Shown: piece by piece, positions 1-11,700 of the stretch
How positions within the stretch are numbered: the first letter of the stretch is position 1
Layout: each line of letters starts with the position of its first letter
From: Cordilura impudica
Taxonomy: Eukaryota; Arthropoda; Insecta; Diptera; Scathophagidae
Direction: 5' to 3'
Assembly: GCA_963682025.1 (NCBI GenBank)
Contig: OY821520.1
Span: 131,601,437-131,665,436 of the forward strand
Length of the DNA: 64,000 bases
The notes under the pieces: model-generated
Told to the model about the DNA's origin: nothing
Databases searched by the model: none
The model's input: the letters and a program-made list of their open reading frames with translations, nothing else
Position numbers and translations under genes: made by a program

Positions 1-2
1 AT

Positions 3-287
3 TGTAAAGAAACTAAAATAGTTTTTGGTAGCAAAGAGGATCATCAGGAAACATTGAAAACACTGAAGAGCAGATTCGATGCTGCGGTAACAATCGATGG
101 CACCGCTCAATACCATGCTTTTATACCGCTTGTCGATGGAAGACTCAAGTTGAAAAGTTTTCTGCCTCTATTCAATGCGATTTCTTTCCAAAGACAACAA
201 ATAAACCAGCAGCGAAAGCAACAGCTGAACCTAGTAACGCCAAGAAAGGATTGACAAAAAAACGCAGTAAATAAAGGCGACAAAAAA
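3..287 (+). pseudogene. Unrecognised coding fragment, probably frameshifted
   Basis: An open frame runs in from the left window edge (frame 3, from base 3) to a TGA at about 254. It contains a patch of ordinary-looking protein sequence (VTIDGTAQYHAFIPLVDG). Near base 160 a one-base shift in a T run would open another frame that ends at about 273 in a lysine/arginine-rich tail, which looks like a natural C-terminus. I infer a partial, frameshifted gene or transposon exon whose 5' part is outside the window. I do not recognise the family. No intron or polyadenylation signal decides the matter. Confidence 0.3.
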
Positions 288-499
288 GCTGGATGAAGGA
301 CTGGGTATTTAAAAATTTACAAGACTTAAATACTTCATCAGCTAAAATAAATTAAGTATAAAAATAGTTATGATATAAATAGATCTAATGCAATTAAGAT
401 TAAATTTTAACAAATTATTTATCTTTTTATTTTTAATATTATTATTATTATACATTAATTAAATTATTATTAAAAATAAATAAAAAATAATAATTTTTC

Positions 500-1190
500 A
501 ACATTTCTATAGAAAAAAAGCGATTTTTTTTCCTGAGGTTAACATATTCTGAGTATTACAGTATCGAGGGTATAAAATTTTAGTTAGGTATGTTATATAC
601 CTTCGGAATGTTTAGTTTGTCTAGTTTCTCAGTATAAGTTTTATTTGTAAGGTTTTAGATACAAATAGAAAAAAAATTCAAAATAGTGCATTTGTGAAAA
701 ATTGAAAAACCGTTGTCTTGAGTTACAAAACATTTATTTTGATAGATATCCCAATCTCATCCCACTAAACGACCAAAAAGCTCTTAAAGGAAAAATCCTA
801 AGCTTTCTTATGAAAAAAAAAATAAAGAAAAGATGCTCTTTTTAAAAAAAAGGCAAAAATGCTTTAATTTAGCAAAAAAAAGTCTACAAATTTTTTTTTT
901 TTTTTAAGTATTTGTTTTCCGAAATATTGAAGAAATAGCTACCTAAACTCTTTGCGAGAAAATTTTCTAAGAACAATAGGAAATAAGTTACATGGATGAG
1001 AAAAAAACACATATTTGGCCAAAATGTCAAATATTGATCCCTTTAACTCAGAGAGATCTTGACCGATCTTGTTGAAAAATTGTGTCTAAACTACTATCCA
1101 ATAGGACTAACCTTGGTGCAAATTTCAACCCGATCGGAAAACATCGGTTTCAAAAGTTGGTGCACTTGACATGAAATCCCCCATATATTA
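500..1190 (+). repeat. Dispersed repeat, copy 1 (partner at 20655-21175)
   Basis: This segment resembles 20655-21175 in the same orientation over about 500-650 bases. Shared landmarks include TTTCTATAGAAAAAAA, AAGGTTAACAT-like bases, a stretch with CCACTAAGCGACCAAAAAGC, and GTTACATGGATGAGAAAAAA followed by TTGGCCAAAATGTCAAA. The copies part company after GAAAAATTGTGTCTAAA; there the second copy runs into a Helitron-like 3' end. No coding frame is visible. The family is unnamed here. Confidence 0.65.
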
Positions 1191-1974
1191 AAAAAAAAAA
1201 AAAATTATTAATTTTATACTGATCTTATATTGTAAACTTAGTTAATTAATTTATTATGTGAACTAAACTTTATGCCAACTCGCCTCATATGACGCTGAGG
1301 CAACATAAATTGTAAAACAAAATTATGCAATAATTTAATAAACTAATAAAAAAAAAACTCATTAGGGATCTAGTTATATAATTTAATAATGGCTTTATAT
1401 CTTCATATTGCTTTGTGGCCAATTTATATAATTTGATGGGAATTGGCTTGATGAAACTTATATGCCTAGTTTTGAGATTTCATATAGAGAACTAGGTTTA
1501 AATTTTATGGTGGCCTACTTCGAATAATTTCACGAGTTCCACTAATTATTTATTTATTTATTTGGAATAATGAAGGGGCCAACAAATGATACGAGAATTG
1601 TTTTTTATAGTTTTCGATAAACAATTAATAAATATTTCGTTTATAAAAATGCTTTTATTGTTTTTCAAAATATTCTCTATTTTAATTAACACACTTTTGA
1701 ACCAATTTTTGAAATACTTTTTCCACCCCGATTGACGTACCTCGATAATATATATTTTATACAAATCAAAGGCTCCTTCAGGCCTCAAGAAACGTTAACA
1801 TGTTATTGTTTATTTGATATACGGGATTAGAAGGGAATCTTAGGGTGCTTAATTTGGGATATACGTGTTGTGCGTGAGTTCACATTGTCGTGGTGGAGTA
1901 TGAACAGTATGTAGCTGTTGGTTGTCTTCTTTTATCCTAAAAGTGCAAATATTTGTGTACCATTCAGAGGTGAC
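1191..1974. other. AT-rich interval without recognisable genes
   Basis: No convincing coding frame, RNA gene or inverted repeat is seen. Bases around 1270-1310 (TGACGCTGAGGCAAC) faintly resemble the 3' tail of the Jockey-like element near 37660, too weakly to call. Confidence 0.5.
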
Positions 1975-2572
1975 TGGCCTACAGTGGTCTATACTTCTAT
2001 AGTTTTTTTTAAGAAAAGACACTTCTTTAAGAGAACATACTTTTAAAGAAAATTTACTCTTATTAAAAAAAGTATTTTTTATGAAAATGTACTTTTTAAA
2101 AAAGGTTACTTTTTTAAGAAAAGGCATTATTAAAAGAAAGAAAATATACTTCTTTGAAAAAATATACTGTTTTACGTAAAGGTACTTTTTTTAAGGAATG
2201 TTACTTTTTAAGGAGGGGTACTTGTGCTTTTTAAAAAAGGTACTTTTTAAGAAAAGGCACGTTTTTAATAAAAACTACGTTTTTAAGAAAATGTAAGGTT
2301 TAAGAAAAGGTAATTTTTTTAAGAAAAGTTACTTTTTAAGTATCTTTTAAAAAAGGTACCTGCTGTTTAAGAAAATATACTTTTTAGGGAAATGACTGTT
2401 TTAAGCAAATATACTTTAAAAAAAATTAATTTTTTATGGAGGGGTACTTCTTTAAGAAAAGATACTGTTTTAAGAGATATTTTTAAGAAACGGTATTTTT
2501 TTAAGAAAAGCTACTTTTTTAAGAGACGATATTTTGTAAGAATAGGTAATTCTTTAAGAAAAGGTAATTTTT

Positions 2573-3338
2573 ACACCCTATACCGGTTTGAGTATAATGA
2601 CTTTCTGCTGCTGTTTGTAACTACCAAAAATATTTGACTTAGACCCATCTTTTATTATACGGAGCGACTCAGAATCACTTCTAGAGTTGATATAGCGATG
2701 TCCGTCCGTCCGTCCGTCTGTCCGTCTGTCCGTCTGTGAGTCCCTGTAAACCTTTCGCAAATATGAATATACTATAATGAAATTTGGTATATAAGTTTTT
2801 ATCGGCCATAGGATGAACGCTATTGAAATAGGTGACATTCGGTCAATGTTCAGACCTAGTCCCCATAAAATTGACATGAATTGCCATAAGATCCAAATTA
2901 TCATATAGATCTCGGTCAAATTGGGTTTGTATGTGTTTATTATATCCATTAATCATTATTCCAAAAATAATGCCTATAGGATAATTCTTGGTCATAGGCC
3001 CCATATAGAGCTGCTTCCCGATCTTCACTCGATTCTATCAAAAAACAAAAATATTGCACAAATTTTTCTCAAATTTGGTTTGTATATATTTTTTCAAAAT
3101 GTAAGTGACTTTACCAAATATGATCAGGTCCATTTTTCGACCTAGTCCCTATATAAATATAGCTTCCGATATGAAGTTTTTATATCTGCGGACAAAAAAA
3201 TTAATAACAATGCCACTCAATTTGGTTTATGGTTATTTTCTATATCCAATTAGTTGGACCGAAGAGATAGGGTCTCTATACCATGGTATAGGGTATCGTA
3301 TAGTCGGTCCAGACCGATTTTAATTTTCGCACTTATTT
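2573..3338 (+). mobile_element. GTCY element family 1, near full-length, inside the 17-bp array
   Basis: It starts at a CCCTATACC-type 5' end and carries the family landmarks in order: TTTGTAACTACCAAAAATAT, a (GTCC/GTCT)n tract at 2700-2735, ATGAAATTTGGTATATAAG-like sequence, and a 3' end with GGGTATCGTATAGTCGG and a palindrome. 17-bp array lies on both sides. The (GTCY)n tract and 3' hairpin recall dipteran mini-me/DINE-1 elements, which are non-coding. Assignment to that named group is inferred. Confidence 0.75.
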
Positions 3339-3855
3339 TAAAATGTACTTTTTTAAGAAAAGGTGTTTTTTAAGAAAATATACTTTTTATGGAATGCTAC
3401 TTTTTCAGAAAAGTACTCTTTCAAGAAAGTATACATTTTAAGAAAAGATGTTTTTTTAAGAAAAATTGCTTTTTAAAAAAGTTACTTGCTGTTTAAGAAC
3501 ATATAGTTTTCTTTTTTGAGGAAATGTTGTTATCTAGAACTAGAAAATTAACTTTTTTAAGAAAAGGTACTTCTTTAGAAAAGGTACCTTTTTAATTACT
3601 TAAAAAAAGACACTTGTTGTTTAAGAAAATATACTTTTTTAAGAAAATTTTCTTTTTTAAGAAAATGTACTTTCTAACGAAAATTTTCTTTGTGGAAATG
3701 TACTTTTTGCCGAGAAGGTCTCTTTTAAGACAAAGCAATTTTTTAAGAAAAAATATTTTTTTAAGAGAGGGTACTTTTTTTTAAGGAAAATGCACGTTTT
3801 TAAGAAAATGTACTTGTATTCAGAAAAGGTATTTTCTTAAGGAAACAAATTTTGG

Positions 3856-4201
3856 TGTGTAAACATCTATACGCGCAGGGGGGTAAATTTCTATTTCACA
3901 ATACAATCACAAAAACAGCGTAACTCATATCGGTGTGAGCTGAAGCAGATAACGCTGTGCGACTTATGATTGTATTGATGAAAAAATTATGATATAAAAT
4001 TGTTTTTTATGCCACTTTTTTAAAAGCGTCATCTATGTATCACTTATATACGTTTATGTTAGGATGTTTTTAACGTTTTACTGCAAACGGTTGTTGAATT
4101 AGCTGAAACAGTTTTTGCTATAAGTGATACATAGATGAAGCTTTCTGTTTGATTTTAAAAAATGACATAAAAAAATCTTTAATTACTAGATGTTTACACA
4201 T
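3856..4201. mobile_element. Foldback MITE (TGTGTAAACATCTA ends)
   Basis: Outer arms TGTGTAAACATCTA (from 3857) and its complement ending at 4200 are inverted. A second inner pair around CATCTATGTATCACTTATA (about 4029-4047) and ATAAGTGATACATAGATG (about 4121-4138) is also inverted. The roughly 345-bp unit sits inside the 17-bp array. It has no coding capacity. The transposase family that moved it is unknown. Confidence 0.7.
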
Positions 4202-4319
4202 CTTCCCTGTGATCTGACTCACATGATTTTTTTTTTAAAGAAAATGTACTTTTTAAGGAAAATTACTTTTTTGAGAGTGTACTTTTTTAATAAAAGGTAT
4301 TTGTTAAGAAAACATATAT

Positions 4320-4690
4320 TTACGTGAGCGTGAAAGTGGTCCCACTTTTGAATGCTCGATGTCCAAGTAGCATTTCACATACCTTTTGTTTGACATTTAT
4401 TTTATATACTTTTAAAATGTAATATCTTTTAAACCGCGAATTTGTCACTCGTTAAATTATCGTCAACGACTGAAGATCGCTTTTGAAGTAGCGTCAAAGT
4501 TTCTTGAAAAATTTAATAAGCAGCCATCTTTAAAAGAGAAAAAAAGGGAAGTAATATTGGACTCCTTTAAGCATTATACTTGTGGAACATCCCTAAAAAA
4601 TTGCGATTTATTTTTCTCATATCTTTTCGTAACGCTTTTTTTTGAAGCCATACTTGAAAAAAAAACCAACCCCGTTCATCACGGGAAAAG
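4320..4690. other. Unrecognised insert within the 17-bp array
   Basis: About 370 bases unlike the surrounding array (starting near ACGTGAGCGTGAAAGTGG). No inverted ends or coding frame were found. It is probably another decayed element. Confidence 0.35.
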
Positions 4691-4716
4691 GGACTTTTTT
4701 AAGGAAATGTATTTCT

Positions 4717-4992
4717 GAAGGGTGAATATAGTTCGGCTTAAGGTCATCGGTTGTTAAAAGATTATCTTTGTTATAAGAACATTTTTGTTAAAAATAGATA
4801 AAAACAAGTTTTTTTTTAATTTTCAAACAATATTTATAACAATATTTTGTTTCAATATATTTCTAATAACTTTGTTGATCATCATTAGGGATTATTTTAA
4901 AAACAAATTTTTTAATTTGTTTGAGTTACAACTTCTCTTCACACTGTGTAATTGTCAACTGATGACCTTAAGCCGAACTATATTCACCCTTC
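4717..4992. mobile_element. Foldback MITE with a ~33-bp near-perfect TIR (GAAGGGTGAATATAG)
   Basis: GAAGGGTGAATATAGTTCGG and following bases at 4717-4749 recur as the exact complement at 4960-4992. The arms flank about 210 bp of AT-rich DNA. The 276-bp unit lies inside the 17-bp array. The near-perfect arms suggest a relatively recent insertion. No target duplication is clear. Confidence 0.8.
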
Positions 4993-5363
4993 AACAACAC
5001 AACAGGTTAACAAAAATCTAAATTATCAACGAAATGTATTTTTTTCAGAAATGATTATTTTTCAGCAAAAAGTACTATTTAAGGTACTTTTTTAAGAAAA
5101 GGGACTTTTTAAGGAGATGTACTTTTTAAGAAAAGATTATTTTTCAGGAAAAAGTGCTTTTAAGAAATTGTACTTTTTATGAAAATTTATTTTGTTAAGA
5201 AAATGTGATTTTTAAGAAAAGTTCTTTTTTTAGGGAAAGGTACTTTTCGAAGAAAAGGTACTCTTTCAAGCAAAGATACTTTTGTTAAGAAAATGTACTT
5301 TTTTCAGACAAGGTATACTTATATATTTTATATAAATTTATTTTTATATATTTTATACAACAA

Positions 5364-5513
5364 CAAAAATAGCTGAAAGTGAGATTTATCCACTAGATGT
5401 GTCTGAAATTGATAAAATAGTGTCCGGCTTTCGCCATTTTCTATTGCAATTTGGACGAAATAATGAAGATAACATTAGCCTGGAAATGGTCTGTTGTGTA
5501 AAAGTGGCTGCTT
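5364..5513 (+). pseudogene. Possible short coding relic, unrecognised
   Basis: A frame without a start codon reads AESEIYPLDVSEIDKIVSGF and continues for about 30 more residues to a stop. Codon use looks protein-like compared with the surrounding AT-rich filler. It follows the end of the 17-bp array directly. The family is unknown; chance is possible. Confidence 0.25.
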
Positions 5514-6121
5514 TCATTGGATAGACTGACAGACGGTCGTCGCTATTTTGATTCTTGTTGTTAAAAGGATCAAATATTAGAAATGTAAATTTCTGATAAA
5601 TCTAAGCGAAGGGACAAAGTCATGTATGCCTCTGTCAAATACAGTGGGTGGTATAAGAAGAGTCCACTTGTTATCAATAACAAGAACGCAGTGATAATTC
5701 ATTTGCAATCTAGAAATTTAAATTTTGTTTTTAAATGTTTAATACAAGCTTTTTTTATAGTTTTAATTAATAATTTCTGAAATGTTCTTTGTAATAACAA
5801 TTGCAAATGGTGTAGTCGTTGAAATTTTACTTTATTCTTGTCAGAGTCTTAATTTTAGTTCATGTACGTGTATATGTTTATATATTTATGCTCATCAGTA
5901 TCCCACAGACTCTCTAAATGTGTCTGTGTTTGACTGTTTGTCTGTGTTAGTATTTATATGTATGTATGAACTTCCTTTTTTATTTCTTTTAGCGCATCAC
6001 CATAAATCATTGTCGATTAAATGTACTTTATGTGTTTGTATAAGTAAATGTGTCTAAATCTTGTTATGCAAGTAGTTAGACTATTGTCTTTAACATAAAT
6101 ATAAACTAGAAATGAACCTGT
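5514..6121. other. Interval without recognisable genes
   Basis: Only short, low-information frames are present. A GACAGACGG word near 5530 may be a decayed GTCY remnant on the minus strand. Confidence 0.4.
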
Positions 6122-6785
6122 TGTTATACCACTATGTGTTTAGGGTATAATGAGTTTGTGCTGATGTTTGTAACTACCAGAAATATATGACCTAGACCCA
6201 TCTTTTATTACATCGATTTAGTGATGTCCGTCCTTCCGTCAAACTACTGGTCGCAAATATAAATATATTTTGACGAAATTTGGTATCTAAGTTCTTATCA
6301 ACCACGCTATTGAAATTGATGTAAATCGATGGATGTTCCTCATACAAATGACCTCCTATGATATCGACTTGAATTGCCAAAATATCCGTTTAGCACATGT
6401 ATCTCGGTCAAATTTGGTATGTGTGTTTTTATTACACCCATTGATTTGATTTCATAGCTCCCATATAAAGCTGTTTCCCCGTCTTCACTTAAATCTATCA
6501 AAAAACCAAAAAATTGCAGAAATTTTTCTCAAATTTGGTTTGTATATGTTTTCACAAAAAGTAAGTGACTTTACAAAATATGGTCCAGATCGGTAAATTT
6601 TTAGACCTAGTCCCCATATAGATATTTACCCATATCCGAAGGCAAAAAATTAATAACCATGCCCCTCAAATTTGATGTATGCTTCTTTTCGGCATCCAAT
6701 TGGATATTAAATCCTTTGTCTACACACAAGCTATAGGGGAATTGTATAATCGGTCTAAACCGACTGTAATTTTCTAACTTGTTGT
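6122..6785 (+). mobile_element. GTCY element family 1, decayed copy
   Basis: It opens with TATACCACTATGTG and shows the TTTGTAACTACCA landmark. The GTCY tract has shrunk to GTCCGTCCTTCCGTC near 6230. The 3' end is GGTCTAAACCGACTGTAATT at about 6750-6770, then CTAACTTGTT. Many substitutions and small deletions compared with the 44514 copy show it is old. Confidence 0.7.
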
Positions 6786-7855
6786 TCTCGTAATAGTTTT
6801 CTGCATTGCAAATGTACTAGTATAATGTATTGTAAAAGAATTTGAATTTGGATCAAGACAACACTTGCTTTAAGCATTACATTTTACTTTAGATGATTTA
6901 TTCTCTACTTAATGGCTGCATTTTTATGTCGGTGGTAAAATAAATGTATGTACAGACATAAAAGAGAAGATACCAAATTTTATTTAAAGGATTACAAAAA
7001 CAAGTCAAAGCACTAAAATTCATTCATACTCGTATATCACCCATTCGATGAGAGTTCAGCTAAAATCTAAACCGATTAATTGTTGACAGAGATATGATTT
7101 GCTAAAGTTTAAGAAACATTTTTGCCATTTTTTTTGGTTTAAAAAAAAATCTAAAATCTCAATAATTTTTTGAATTTTTTGGGTCGGATAAATGAAATCT
7201 TTAAACAAGTTATTATAGAAATAAAAATTGAACGACACAGACTCAAAAAAGTTGGGTATAGGACGATCTCTCGTGGAACGGATGAAGTGTATTTAGTTAA
7301 CGGAAATAGTTGTAATATAATTTGTTAAATTGTAGCATATGTAGCAGCTTTATTTGTTGTCAACCAGTTGGAAAAAGGAAGTGACGTAAAATTATTTTCC
7401 ATCAGTTTTTATATTCATTGTTATGGTCCAGATAATCGCCAGTGATGTCACTTTATGAAGACATATCATATTCCAGTAAATGGCTGGAGCCAATTGAGTT
7501 TTCAGTTAGTTTTTAATATAACGCTACAATTAAATCACTAACTCTGCATCCAATCTCTTTACGAGTACTGTAAACTTTTGCTAAGACCTGGTTTATTTTG
7601 TTTGAATAAAGAATACATTCTCAAAACTAAAACGTTTCCAACCCTTCGCCAGAAAAACTAAATCAACATTTTAACAAAAGACATAAATAACAAATGAAAG
7701 TAACTTCCGAAATAAAATAAAAATAAATCAACAATAACTACAACTAACAACTGTAATAAAGAACTGTAAACACGACCAATACAATAGCACAGTAATAAAA
7801 CAAAGAACAATTCTTATGGCTGACTATTACAGGGACATAAGAGAAACTAGTAAAA
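6786..7855. other. AT-rich interval without recognisable genes
   Basis: No repeat, RNA gene or sustained coding frame is recognised on either strand. Confidence 0.5.
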
Positions 7856-8262
7856 TATTTATTGCTGGTCTAACCGACTATACCTACCCTACGCTATATT
7901 ATGAATTTTGGAAAAAAGTCTTAGGTCTCAATATGGGTCATAGGGTCATAAATGAACAAATGTGTTCTTGGAATGAGTTTCTGCTGATATTTATAACTAA
8001 AAAATTTATTAGACCTTTATTATACCGATCTACTCAGTGTCATTTTCTTAGTCCATTTAGCGATGTCCGTGCGTCAGTTTATCACCCTGCCTCTCTGCTT
8101 GTCTGCGTGAAACTTGTGTTAAAATATAGTTAAATATACGCACGATATTGAAATTGTGAATAAGTCCTGCCTGAGTCATATTCATCACATAAAGCTGCTT
8201 CTCGATTTACTCCCAAATCTATTCAAACACAAAAATATTGAAATTGTAAAAAATAGCACAAA
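7856..8262 (+). mobile_element. GTCY element fragments, highly decayed
   Basis: GGTCTAACCGACTATACCTA near 7868 looks like a reverse-oriented family 1 3' hairpin. A forward fragment follows with TTTCTGCTGATATTTATAACTA, GCGATGTCCGTGCGTCAG and TAAAGCTGCTTCTCGATTTA. Two old, partly overlapping copies are likely. Confidence 0.5.
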
Positions 8263-8274
8263 AAAAGTAAATTT

Positions 8275-8332
8275 TAATCAATATTCGAAATATCAATATT
8301 CGAAATATTAATCAATATTCGAAATATCAATA
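8275..8332. repeat. Short tandem repeat of ATCAATATTCGAAAT
   Basis: About four imperfect copies of an ATCAATATTCGAAAT-like unit sit directly beyond the 3' end of the mariner-like pseudogene. Confidence 0.6.
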
Positions 8333-8705
8333 CATGTCCTTAATATTTGAAAATGACTTCGGGCATATGGCCACCGTGGCTGTTATTGACGAAGCGCATT
8401 CTAGACGTCCACTTCTGGGTCACTTTTTCGAGCATTGCTGGCCGTATGTCATGAATAACAAGAGTAATGTTGGCCTCCAAGGCGTCATTTCAGGCTGGTT
8501 TATCAGCATAAACTAGTGACTTCACGTAGCCCCACAGGAGATAATCTAGTAGTATCAAATCTCATGACCTTGAAGGCCAATTGACAGGTCTGTTTCTTGA
8601 AATCAACTTATCGCCAAATCTTTAGTTCAATAAGTCGACGGTTGCGATCGCGGTATTACATTGATCGTGGTGCGGTATCGATTTACATTGAACGTAACGC
8701 GAACG

Positions 8706-8710
8706 CCGCA
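8706..8710. other. Left target-site duplication CGCCG of Transib 1
   Basis: Identical to 12559-12563 immediately after the right end; 5 bp and GC-rich, as is known for Transib. Confidence 0.9.
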
Positions 8711-11700
8711 CAGTGGCTGAAAATCATTTTTCATTGGCCAAAATTCTGTAACTTTTGAACCGATCAAAATATTTTAGTACTGTTTTTTTTAATAGATAGA
8801 TAGATAGTTGATCTTGACTCAGTGTGAATTTCATTTAAATTGATTGAGTACTTTTTAAGGAATTCTAGGTCAAAGTTTAACTTTTGATTTTTTTTAACTT
8901 TTAGCGTGATATATGTTTTTTTTTATTTATTTTTATTTATTAGAAAGTGTCATATTTGGAGTTAAATAATTATTATAAACATTTTTTGTAATAATGAAAT
9001 TTTTTTTAATGCTTACACTCAAAAAAATTTTTACACTCAAAAAAATTTTTACACGCAACAAAATAGTAAAATTCACTAGAAATTTAACTAGTATTACTAA
9101 AAAATTAAAAATGTTTGCTATCAAATTTGCAATTTGCTTACACTCAAGGAATATTATTATTACTACAGAAAAATTTATTAGTGTTTGCTGCCTAATTTGT
9201 TACACTAGCTAAATAAATCTGCTAAACATTAGCGCAATGATTCTAATTTTTTTTTTAATTTTGATATGAAAATATGGGTTCTTATTTTTTGAATCTTTCT
9301 TATCTATTAAAACATTGCATTCATATGTGGGAAACCTTTTAAGAATAAAAACTGCAATAGATTTAAATAGCATTTGTAACAATGGTAGGTTCTGTTTATT
9401 ATTATTTTTTACTAATACTATGTTTTTCGTACTTAAATAACAATGAAAGGCAATTATAATTATTATTCATTAGACTCAAATATTGATTGCAAATATTCCA
9501 TATTTTGTTCTGTGCTATTTCTGTTCTTTAGTAGTTTTTTGGCTTCTTCATCTAAATCCCGATGTTCCACTTTCCATTGATTTCGAATACTGGAGATGAA
9601 CGGATCTGACGTTGCCAATAATATATTAAATAGATCTTCATTTGTGGAATTTCGTGACATTTTTCTAGTATTGTGCTGTCTATAAAATCTGTAATCCTTG
9701 TTCCTTTTTTCCTGAGCCTCCTCTGATAGATCTCCAAGTGGCACCAAATGATATTTAATGACATCTTCTCCATGATAAAGGATTTTGTGGACTGTTGCAG
9801 ACATATTTCTCCATGGGTAGTTGGTTGTATATATTTTTGCAGTTTCCTTAGCATAATCTCCAAATTTTCTAGAGTCAATTTCTTCATTGCACGCAAGTAC
9901 TTCTAGGATTATTTTAAATCTGAAAATAAGGTTTAAATCCACTCCTGTTATTTCAGATGCTGTTTCTGGATCTGAAAAGAATCTTCTTGCGGTATTGCCA
10001 TCATTTGTATTGCCTGACCCTTGTTTTGGCTGATCTATAATCAATCCAAATTTGCGATATTCATCTTGAACATGTTTCTTTTTTGAACTTCTTAACTCTT
10101 TGTTGGTTTCGTTGTTTCTTATTGATCCTGAAGGCCCGAAATCCAAATCATAACTGATTTTTAGTATGTGTTCCATAAGTCGTATTCTTGCATGTAGTGG
10201 TGATAATCCAAATTCGAAGGCATCGGTATTATCGAATGATTTTGTCGGGACTTGGTTTAATTGGCTTGATGTTGCTTGGCATATAATGCAGCTGGATGCA
10301 GCCTTCGTGTTAGTCAAAGCCTGACCTACTTTTCCATCTATCATTGTCAGCACTAATTGGTAGCTTACTTCAATTTGCTGCCCATCTAACTGTAATTGTA
10401 ATGGCTGTAGTGTTGCTATTTGGGCCTTGATATCACTAACTTCTTTGTTAATGGCATCATGACTTTCTTTTTTGAATTCAAATTTGATTGGCCTGCAGTA
10501 TTTCGTAGAAGATGGTGTCTCATTTTTCCAAATATCCATTGTTTGCGTTGTACTACTCGAAGGCTCCGAATCTTCCAAAATCTTTTTCAATCGCAATGGT
10601 ACAAATGATACCATGAACATATCTGAGTCCGAAATATTTTCACATACAACTTGTTTGTATTGTTTTTGTCCCGAAGAACCATCACATCCCCATTTACAAA
10701 ATAGAATTAACTTTGTGTTTCCATATTTCTTTAACTCAGTTCCTGTTATTGATTGTAGCAAGCGTTTGGCTGTGTGATCAAGTAAAGATTGTAGTTGTAC
10801 TTCTGCCGAAATTGGTGTGATTGTAATAGTGTCCTTTGATGGCAAACAGTCTATTTTAGCAGCTGTTATGTGATGATATGCTGGATACATATTTGAGCCT
10901 TTTTCAATCGCACGCAATCTGAGCTGAATATATTGGTGTTTTGTTAATTTCAAATCCAGAAATAATGCTAATGCCTCCTCATTTGTGAACTGTTTTGCAT
11001 CGCTCGGAGTTGGTATACTTTTAAGAATTCGCTTTGTTCTCACTGGACTAGCATTACAAGTTTTTTCAATGATATCCACTTTTGTTAATTGGTTTTGTGC
11101 TCGTAATTGATGTAGAAAAGATTCTTTTATATTTGTAGAACCAATTTCCTCGTTAAAATTTTTAAGTTTCCGCCTCTTAGATCTATCGCTGCAGTTGTCC
11201 AATGATTTGCGTGGTCTTCCAGCCTTATCTAGCTTTGCTGTTTCTCCACCAACATTAAGTTGGCCTTCTAACCAGTTTGCACTTTTATTATAAAACTTTT
11301 GTTTACAGTAGTTAACTTCTTTCAATCGTTTTTTTAGTACTTTGACGAAATTAGATAATTGCTCTTGTATTTCGGTACTAGACGAATTTAAGTTTAATTT
11401 TATTTTAACGTAACTAAGAACATCTTCCTGGTTTTTTTTTCGAAAATACTCTTCGGCCAGTTCTTTATAACTAAAGTTCTCCATATTTTTCTCAATATTT
11501 TTATTTGCGTCTGTTATCACTTTTTTTATCACTTTTTATCACTTGCGAATATACGTCCGTACACTTGAAGTATTAACTTATTATTGAGTAATCCCTTATA
11601 GAATCCGTCATTTTATACATTTTTAGGTACATGTTATTCACACATTGATCTTTAATTTCATAGCAGGTAGTACTTAAATTGAACAAAACTGCACTTGTTA

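Larger units (their letters stand above)
1975..5330 (+). repeat. 17-bp-period tandem array (TTAAGAAAAGGTACTTT), interrupted
   Basis: Degenerate tandem copies of TTTAAGAAAAGGTACTT fill about 1975-2570, 3340-3845, 4225-4320 and 5020-5330. The unit is the reverse complement of that in the larger array at 30005-33760, so the two loci carry the same satellite in opposite orientation. Gaps are later insertions: a GTCY element, two foldback MITEs and an unrecognised segment at about 4320-4690. Open frames rich in K, F and L across this region are products of the repeat. Confidence 0.8.

Noticed and set aside
2578..2949. Frames containing QTDRRTDGRTDGRTDG and similar in many places
   Set aside because: They come from the GTCY tract read on the opposite strand and recur in every GTCY copy, so they are not genes.
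7440..7530. Possible initiator-type promoter (TTTTCAGTTAGT) upstream of a gene
   Set aside because: No downstream coding exon or other promoter element supports it.
8933..9212. Short frames at the Transib 1 3' side
   Set aside because: They lie in the AT-rich 3' untranslated part of the element and mirror each other on the two strands.
9552..10777. Secondary frames inside the Transib 1 gene on both strands
   Set aside because: Shadows of the 673-residue transposase; none has family motifs.
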